Part shown: positions 58,571-64,000 of the stretch, piece by piece
How positions within the stretch are numbered: the first letter of the stretch is position 1
How the letters are laid out: every line of letters starts with the position of its first letter
Origin: Candidatus Bathyarchaeota archaeon
GTDB lineage: Archaea > Thermoproteota > Bathyarchaeia > Bathyarchaeales > Bathycorpusculaceae
Reading direction: 5' to 3'
NCBI GenBank assembly: GCA_026014735.1
Contig: JAOZHT010000003.1
Location: 248,001 to 312,000 of the forward strand
Length of the DNA stretch: 64,000 nt
Notes under the pieces: generated by a model
What the model was told of the DNA's origin: nothing
Seen by the model: the letters and a program-made list of their open reading frames with translations, nothing else
Databases searched by the model: none
Made by a program: the position numbers and the translations under genes

Positions 58571-59737
58571 CTACGTTGCTGGTTCCGGCTCCTTAATCAT
58601 CAGACCCGTTTTCCTAATCCAGGCCCACATCATAAAACTGCCAACCAAGGTAGTGCCCACCATCAGCACCAAATAGGCAGGCAGAAAATCAGGTCCTAAA
58701 ACCCAAACCGAGTTACCTAAAACAGTGGCAATCGTGTTAGGAATCAAAATAGCGGTCCCGATTATGGTGAGGTACGCCACGATTTTTGAGAGACGATTAT
58801 TAAGCAGGGTTAGCTTGTTGTTGGAAACCGTCAACTGGTTGTTTGCTATGGTTAATTGGTTGTTGTAGATTGCCTGGGTGGCCTCGATGCCTGACGCCAG
58901 AACCTCGGACATGTGCTCGGAAAGTGCAATCTGGCTTTTCACCTGCTCAACCATGCCGGTGAACATGTTAACCAGTTTAGGATCATCGGTTAACAATTCA
59001 GCATCGCCAAAGCGGATACCCTGCAGCACATCAACGCTCTCCCATAGCGAATTCAGGTAAACGATGAGGGCATGCTTCATCAAGTAAATCTTTGGGCCCA
59101 AAGTCGATTTATCAACGTCTTTATCCATCAAGTCCTTGTTTAATTCGTCGCCGAATTCCTCAATCATCCGCAAATGCCTAAAGTTACTGTCGTTGTTAGC
59201 TTCCAGAATACGGGACAGCAAAACCGTGAGTTTATCCTCAGGCTTCAAATCCAGGGGGATTTTCCTAAGAAAAGTCTCAGAGTACCGTCTAAGCCTAAGG
59301 AACCGCTTATCCACGAGGCGAACATGGAAAGTGAAAATCAGGTTTTTCTTAATTAATATTACGAGCTGATGGGGGATAACATCGTTTCCCCGGATCTGTA
59401 TAGTGGGAAAAGTGAGCCACATTTCCGTGTCAAAATCGGAGTAATTTAGTTGGTCGCAGCCTGACAGGTTAGTGATGAAGGCTTCGCTAAAACCTAGCTC
59501 CGCAGCAACCATCGGTAAATCCTTAGCTGGGTCGTCGGTGATATAGTCAATCCATGTGACAACTGAGCGGTTAACAATCTCCTGAAAATTGAGGGGTGAT
59601 TCGGATTCTTGCCTAAATGTTTTACCTGACGATTCAAGGCCAGCGCAGAACCACCGTTTAGGCAACAGCTCCAGCGGAGTTGTTGTTGAAGAATTGAATC
59701 TGGTTTGCGTCGTCGCAACCTGTTCCTGTACAGACAT
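58571..59737 (-). CDS. CorA-like divalent-cation channel homologue lacking GMN
   Basis: 388 aa. N-terminal alpha/beta cytoplasmic domain and long helices as in CorA (TTWIDYITDD-type SVVTWIDYITDDP; the willow-helix region RLRRYSETFLRKIPLDL), a coiled region with repeated LTIANNQLTVSNNKL, then two C-terminal membrane helices (about 325-348 and 358-380). The loop between them reads VLGNSVWVLGP and lacks the YGMN selectivity motif, so ion choice or function may differ from Mg/Co transport. TM topology is otherwise standard. Confidence 0.8.
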   Translation of the reverse strand: MSVQEQVATTQTRFNSSTTTPLELLPKRWFCAGLESSGKTFRQESESPLNFQEIVNRSVVTWIDYITDDPAKDLPMVAAELGFSEAFITNLSGCDQLNYSDFDTEMWLTFPTIQIRGNDVIPHQLVILIKKNLIFTFHVRLVDKRFLRLRRYSETFLRKIPLDLKPEDKLTVLLSRILEANNDSNFRHLRMIEEFGDELNKDLMDKDVDKSTLGPKIYLMKHALIVYLNSLWESVDVLQGIRFGDAELLTDDPKLVNMFTGMVEQVKSQIALSEHMSEVLASGIEATQAIYNNQLTIANNQLTVSNNKLTLLNNRLSKIVAYLTIIGTAILIPNTIATVLGNSVWVLGPDFLPAYLVLMVGTTLVGSFMMWAWIRKTGLMIKEPEPAT

Positions 59738-59934
59738 ATTTCCGCCGCTCCATTTAGCTCTTGAATACTTAGCTCATTCGGCAACGTTATGGATAAATAC
59801 CTTTGCTTGCTTTGCGGTTGTTTCCATTTTCATTAAACATTTGTAAGATTATAGAGCCGCTTTGCATCATAACTTCTTGTTGCGCGGCAAGGCACAAGCA
59901 TGCAGCAGCAAAGGTTTGTTGGCGCAGACAGATA

Positions 59935-59982
59935 AAGCGATATAAAGGCAAACCCAGAATATCAAGCATTGAGGCAAAACAG
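59935..59982 (+). promoter_or_regulatory. purC promoter and ribosome site
   Basis: TATA box CGATATAAAGGC (59938-59949); GAGG at 59971-59974, 8 nt before ATG 59983. Rest of 59738-59934 shows no feature. Confidence 0.6.
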
Positions 59983-61041
59983 ATGGGCAGCGTAAAAGAT
60001 CTTCAGGTAATAACCAAACCCGCCCAAGCAGCCATGGGCACGGGCAGATTCCTCTTCAGCGACCGATACAGCGTTTTTGACTGGGGCGAAATGCCTGATC
60101 ACATAGAAGGCAAAGGCGCCGCGCTCTGCCTGATGGGGGCATACTGCTTTGAGCAGCTAGAAAAGCTGGGCGTGAAAACCCACTACCGCGGCCTCGTCAA
60201 CCAAGCCGGCAAAGCGGTCTGCCTCGATGAACTCACGGAAGCCTCTAGCATCATGGAGGTGGCGTTGGTCAACGTTTATCGCCCCAAAATCAGGGTAAAA
60301 GCATGCAGAATAGTTCATGACTACAGCCAATACAGTGCCCAGCTGAAAAACTGCCTTATACCACTGGAAATCATCTACCGCAACGGATTACCCGAGGGCT
60401 CCTCGGTTTTCAAGCGTTTAGCCGCGGGGAAAGTTACTTTAGCGGATTTAGGTCTTGACCATCAGCCCCAGCCCGGCGAAACCCTCCAGAAACCCATCTT
60501 TGACGTGTCCACTAAGCTCGAGGAAACCGACCGCTACGTCACGTGGGCGGAGGCACAGAAAATCTCTGGTTTAACCGACAGTGAACTTTGCGACGTCAAA
60601 ACCGTGTTGCTCAGAGCCGACCAAGTCATAACAGAAGCCGCATCTAACGCGGGATTGAAGAATGAGGACGGTAAAATCGAGTTAGCCTTCAACGATATGC
60701 GGCAGCTCATGGTAGTCGATGTCTTGGGCACTTTGGATGAATGCCGCTTCACCTTTGGCGGTGTGCATGTTAGCAAGGAAATCGCAAGGCAATTCTACAA
60801 GAAAACCGCATGGTACATTGAGGTTGAGCAGGCGAAAAAGGATGCTGAAGCCAGGGGCCTTGCGGATTGGAAGTCGCTGGTGAAGTCGCCTCCGCCTAAA
60901 CTGGACCCCAAACTTAAAAGAATAATAAGCGACATGTACATGGCAGTGGCAAACCAGATGAGCGGCAAACCAATCTTTAAGGTGCCAAGGCTTGCCACTA
61001 TAATTGAGGTTTACAAGGAGTATATGGGTGAGAAAGCATGA
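59983..61041 (+). CDS. purC: SAICAR synthetase
   Basis: Purine-pathway ligase (352 aa, archaeal long form) joining CAIR and aspartate. GTGRFLFSDRYSVFDWGEMPD (GxGxxxFxF/SDRxSVFD), CLIPLEIIYRNGLPEGSS, PIFDVSTKLEETDRYV and DVLGTLDECRF are conserved blocks. ATG 59983 follows GAGG; the upstream TTG frame is in the promoter. The stop overlaps the first purP ATG (ATGA), so purC-purP-purP is one operon. Confidence 0.93.
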   Translation: MGSVKDLQVITKPAQAAMGTGRFLFSDRYSVFDWGEMPDHIEGKGAALCLMGAYCFEQLEKLGVKTHYRGLVNQAGKAVCLDELTEASSIMEVALVNVYRPKIRVKACRIVHDYSQYSAQLKNCLIPLEIIYRNGLPEGSSVFKRLAAGKVTLADLGLDHQPQPGETLQKPIFDVSTKLEETDRYVTWAEAQKISGLTDSELCDVKTVLLRADQVITEAASNAGLKNEDGKIELAFNDMRQLMVVDVLGTLDECRFTFGGVHVSKEIARQFYKKTAWYIEVEQAKKDAEARGLADWKSLVKSPPPKLDPKLKRIISDMYMAVANQMSGKPIFKVPRLATIIEVYKEYMGEKA

Positions 61042-62138
61042 ATATGCAAGAGCAAATCAAGCAGGTAATCGATGGTTATAACCCTGAGAAAATCCGCATT
61101 GGCGTACTTGGCAGCCACTCCGCGCTGGAGATTGCTTCAGGCGCCAAGCAGGAGGGCTTCAAAACCGTCGTGGTCTGCCAGAACGGACGAGAAAAAACCT
61201 ACGCCCGATACTATCGCGAAGTCTTCGACAAGTTCATCTTTTTAGATAACTTTAAGGACATCACCAGCCCCGAAACCGTCAAGGAACTCCAAAACCTAAA
61301 CACGATCTTTGTGCCTAACCGCAGCTTCAGCGTGTACGCCGGCTACGACGCAATTGAGCAGAAATTCGCTGTGCCCCTCATGGGCAGTCGGGCACTGCTG
61401 AAAACCGAGGAACGCACCGCACCTAAGAACCAGCTGTGGCTCCTCAAAGAGGCAGGCATCGCGATACCACGCGCCTTCCAATCACCCAAGGACATTAACT
61501 GCCCCGTCATTGTCAAAGTCGCCGAGAAGGGACGCAGCATCGAACGCGCCTTCTTCTATGCCTCCACGCCAGAGGAATACGAGCGGGAAGCCAAAAAGCG
61601 CATAGACGCAGGCATCATAACCCGCGAGGCATTGGAGGAATCCGTCATCGAGGAATATGTGCTGGGCGCCAAATTCAACGCCAACTACTTCTACTCGCCC
61701 CTAACAGACGACATCGACCTGCTTGGCTTTGACCGCCGCGTCCAAACCGACCTCGACGGCGTCCTAGATCTGCCCGCCCGCGAGCAGCTGGAACTTAACG
61801 TTGCAACCCAGAACATCGAAATCGGCCATATGGGCGTCACGATGAGGGAAAGCCAGCTTGAGAAGGTGTTTGAGGCAGGAGAAAAATGGGTATCCATCTG
61901 CCGCCGCGAGTTCCCACCCGGAATGATTGGGCTCTTTGCGTTGCAGGGCGCCGTCACCAAGGACCTGCAGTTCCGCATATTCGACGTGAGCCCCCGCGTG
62001 CCCGGCTGCCCCTGCGTGGAGCCTACCTCGCCGTATATGAAGTACAAGTACGGCGTCGAGGTTGGTCCAGGCAAACGCGTTGCCATGGAGATTAAGCGTG
62101 CAGTTCGCAAGCATAGATTAGCTGAAGTGGTTACTTAA
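61038..62138 (+). CDS. purP: PurP-family ATP-grasp ligase, paralogue 1
   Basis: 366 aa. PurP uses formate and ATP to make FAICAR from AICAR. RIGVLGSHSALEIASGAKQEGF is the family N-terminus, MGSRALLKTEE and VIVKVAEKGRSIERAFFY are ATP-grasp elements, and EEYVLGAKFNANYFY the substrate lid. The C-terminal catalytic segment reads FDVSPRVPGCPCVEPTSPY, differing from paralogue 2 (FEISARIVAGTNVGIGTSPY) at the metal/substrate loop, so this copy may have a different carboxylate or nucleotide. ATGA overlap with purC. Confidence 0.9.
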   Translation: MNMQEQIKQVIDGYNPEKIRIGVLGSHSALEIASGAKQEGFKTVVVCQNGREKTYARYYREVFDKFIFLDNFKDITSPETVKELQNLNTIFVPNRSFSVYAGYDAIEQKFAVPLMGSRALLKTEERTAPKNQLWLLKEAGIAIPRAFQSPKDINCPVIVKVAEKGRSIERAFFYASTPEEYEREAKKRIDAGIITREALEESVIEEYVLGAKFNANYFYSPLTDDIDLLGFDRRVQTDLDGVLDLPAREQLELNVATQNIEIGHMGVTMRESQLEKVFEAGEKWVSICRREFPPGMIGLFALQGAVTKDLQFRIFDVSPRVPGCPCVEPTSPYMKYKYGVEVGPGKRVAMEIKRAVRKHRLAEVVT

Positions 62139-62139
62139 A

Positions 62140-63225
62140 ATGATTGACAGCGCAGCTATCGGCAAAATCATCGAGAAATATGACCAGCAGAAACTTGCAG
62201 TCGGCACCCTGGGCAGCCATAGCTCGCTCAATATTTTTAAGGGCGCCAAAGAAGAGGGCATGCGCACGGTGTGCATCTGCAAAGAAAAAGACGCCATCAT
62301 GTACCAGAAGTACCCCCTCGTCGACGAACTCATAATCGTTAAAGACTTCACTGAGCTCCTCAGCCCCGCCCTGCAGGAGCGGCTGCGCAAACTAAACGTC
62401 GTATTGATTCCCCACGGCAGCTTCACCGCTTACTTGAGCACCGAGCAACTCACCGACAGCCTCCACGTGCCCATGATGGGAAACCGCCAGCTGCTCCACT
62501 GGGAAGCCAACCGCACATCTCAAGAGGAATGGCTACGACAGGCTGGGCTGCGGCTGCCCGCGGTTTTCAAATCCCCCCAGGACATTGACCGCCTCGTCAT
62601 CGCTAAGCTGCAGGGCGCCAAGGGCGGCAGAGGCTACTTCCTTGCTAACTCCCCCGCGGGCTTCTACAAGAAAGCCGACGAAATGCTCAAACGCGGTATG
62701 CTAACTAAAGCGGACCTTGAAACGGTACATCTGCAGGAATACGCGTTAGGCGTAAACGTGTACCCCAGCTACTTTAGCAGCATCATAAACGATGACGTGG
62801 AACTCCTCGGGATGGATCGCCGCTACGAATCCGCAGTTGATAGCATCGGCAAAATCCCTGCTAGCCAACAGCTTGAAATCGACATAAACCCCACCTACAC
62901 GGTCGTCGGCAACTTCCCCATCGTGCTCCGCGAGTCGCTGCTGCCTGAGGTGATACGGATGGGCGACAACGTCCACAAAAAAGCCAAGGAGCTTGCGCCC
63001 CCCGGCATAATCGGGCCCTTCTGCCTGGAAACCGTCATAACCGACGAGGCAAAAATCTACACCTTCGAAATCTCCGCGCGCATAGTCGCAGGCACCAATG
63101 TGGGCATCGGCACCTCCCCCTATGCGTATCTGCGTTATGGCGAGAACATGTATATGGGCAGGCGTATTGCGGTGGAGCTTAAAGAGGCTGTGAAGCAGAA
63201 GCGGCTAAACGAGGTAGTCGCCTAA
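62140..63225 (+). CDS. purP: PurP-family ATP-grasp ligase, paralogue 2
   Basis: 361 aa. Starts 1 nt after paralogue 1. VGTLGSHSSLNIFKGAKEEG at the front, GNRQLLHWEANRTSQEEW, VIAKLQGAKGGRGYFLA (ATP-grasp Gly loop), EYALGVNVYPSYF and FEISARIVAGTNVGIGTSPY near the end, the arrangement of characterised PurP enzymes. Together with PurC it supplies two late steps of IMP synthesis; the IMP cyclohydrolase gene is not in the window. Confidence 0.92.
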   Translation: MIDSAAIGKIIEKYDQQKLAVGTLGSHSSLNIFKGAKEEGMRTVCICKEKDAIMYQKYPLVDELIIVKDFTELLSPALQERLRKLNVVLIPHGSFTAYLSTEQLTDSLHVPMMGNRQLLHWEANRTSQEEWLRQAGLRLPAVFKSPQDIDRLVIAKLQGAKGGRGYFLANSPAGFYKKADEMLKRGMLTKADLETVHLQEYALGVNVYPSYFSSIINDDVELLGMDRRYESAVDSIGKIPASQQLEIDINPTYTVVGNFPIVLRESLLPEVIRMGDNVHKKAKELAPPGIIGPFCLETVITDEAKIYTFEISARIVAGTNVGIGTSPYAYLRYGENMYMGRRIAVELKEAVKQKRLNEVVA

Positions 63226-64000
63226 CTATTTTCTTTCCTTAAATGTTTTAACAGCTGTCACGATGGCGTGGGTGCCATTTATTTTTGCAACTATTTCGCC
63301 CTTTGAATTCTTAAAATATCGCTCCGTCAACTGCTCGGCGTTGCAGTTATCTTTGAGGCTAAATCCGAATTTGCCGACAAATTGCTCGGCTTCGCCTTCT
63401 TCGAGCCCAAACTGCCAGTTCTCACCCACCTTAGCAACACTGTCAGCCATACCTTCCTCGCCAAAATACTTGTTTTCGCCACGCAGAACCCCCGAGTAGA
63501 TATGATCAAACACTAATATGCTGCCTTCAGCAGAAACCTCCGAGATAAACTGGAAGGTGTCTTCAATGCCGCTTTGAGTTAGATACATGGTTACGCCTTC
63601 AAAAGTGAAAAGCGTCTTTTTGTCGCTTGCAAAGCCGGCTTGCCGCATTTTCTCAGCCAATTGTTCCTTGTCAAAATCAATCGGCACATAAACCAGGCTC
63701 TCAGGAGCCGAGATGCTTCTTTTCTTGAGCCCCATTTGTTTTTCCTGCTGGGTCTTGGGGGCGTCTACTTCGAAAATTCTTGTTAGCTTATTGATTCCGT
63801 TGAAGCGGATTGCTCTGCTGTCGAAACCAGCGCCGAAGACCACAATTTGGTCAAATCCCTGCATCAACGCCTGTTCAAATGCGTTATCGAAGTATTTGGT
63901 TCTGGCTATTACGTATTCATATGAGCCTTTGGCGTAATAACGTCTGCAAAAGGCCTTAAACAGCAGTCTAGATTTGATGATGGATCTTAAAAAGCTGGGG
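63226..64000 (-). CDS. Leucine carboxyl methyltransferase-like (PF04072) SAM methyltransferase, 5' truncated by window edge
   Basis: The frame continues past the first ATG (63867) to the end of the window, with YYAKGSYEYVIARTKYFDNAF upstream of VVFGAGFDSRAIRF (motif I), so the gene is cut by the edge and its start lies beyond 64000. EVDAPKTQQEKQ is the ribose-binding acidic segment, YVPIDFDKEQLAEKM and LFTFEGVTMYLTQ the core (ECVL-like GVTMYL). Members methylate carboxylates on proteins or small molecules. Convergent with purP, 0 nt between stops. Confidence 0.9.
   Translation of the reverse strand, partial: PSFLRSIIKSRLLFKAFCRRYYAKGSYEYVIARTKYFDNAFEQALMQGFDQIVVFGAGFDSRAIRFNGINKLTRIFEVDAPKTQQEKQMGLKKRSISAPESLVYVPIDFDKEQLAEKMRQAGFASDKKTLFTFEGVTMYLTQSGIEDTFQFISEVSAEGSILVFDHIYSGVLRGENKYFGEEGMADSVAKVGENWQFGLEEGEAEQFVGKFGFSLKDNCNAEQLTERYFKNSKGEIVAKINGTHAIVTAVKTFKERK

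Overview
The window is chromosomal DNA from an archaeon, most likely a member of the Thermoproteota/TACK group close to Bathyarchaeia. That placement is inferred from gene content and style, not from a marker gene. Archaeal hallmarks include CTP-dependent riboflavin kinase, RibL-type FAD synthetase, diphthine synthase, two PurP-type ATP-grasp enzymes, archaeal TyrRS and PurC, a tRNA-His with encoded G-1, C73 and CCA, TATA boxes upstream of genes, frequent TTG starts, and secreted proteins with a C-terminal membrane anchor or Thr/Pro-rich linker. TAG is a common stop, so genome-wide pyrrolysine recoding is unlikely.

Layout. 1-10.9 kb: a YgbA-like protein, a repeated RNA-like element, metG, a PHP phosphoesterase, a LemA/TPM pair, two glycosyltransferases, a PPC-domain protein, a molybdopterin oxidoreductase, DinB and an SPL-like radical SAM enzyme. 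11-19.2 kb: a cell-surface cluster with a NosD-like beta-helix protein, a tiny zinc-finger protein, two paralogous secreted proteins, a PQQ-type beta-propeller and a secreted protein with a membrane winged-helix partner. 19.4-24.4 kb: an AT-rich accessory island with AbiV and flanking 27-bp direct repeats. 24.4-34 kb: B12-binding radical SAM, an ECF S component facing a dihydropteroate-synthase-like gene, pyrD-pyrK, a second copy of the RNA-like element, a membrane-anchored molybdopterin oxidoreductase, TOPRIM-tyrS and VapBC. 34-41 kb: YdeI-like, tRNA-His, a caspase-like protein with a small partner, Lrp and Bat-type regulators, and an ABC exporter whose permease carries an in-frame amber codon. 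41-50 kb: hcp, then about 3.4 kb of foreign-looking DNA ending in a second, broken hcp 3' end, then an iron-sulfur membrane protein/NosD/flavodoxin operon. 50-64 kb: housekeeping genes for flavin (ribK, ribL), diphthamide (dphB), cobamide (cobD, cbiB) and purine (purC, purP x2) synthesis, plus HtpX, a rhomboid and a CorA-like protein.

The main undescribed signals are three. (1) A palindromic operator, GTCAAG-N4-CTTGAC, sits at a nearly fixed 7-8 nt upstream of the TATA box at four promoters. These serve the NosD protein, a 56-aa zinc-finger protein, the beta-propeller and the Fe-S/NosD/flavodoxin operon, so it looks like an extracytoplasmic redox or surface regulon. (2) A ~139-nt element occurs twice (514-652 and 30715-30853) with hairpin-preserving substitutions, a candidate noncoding RNA family. 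(3) Two accessory inserts are bracketed by direct repeats: the AbiV island, and the segment after hcp that encodes a 725-aa multidomain protein. Further signals are a caspase-fold two-gene unit, paired operators around the ECF promoter, and a second repeated promoter-linked element at 50150 and 58389.
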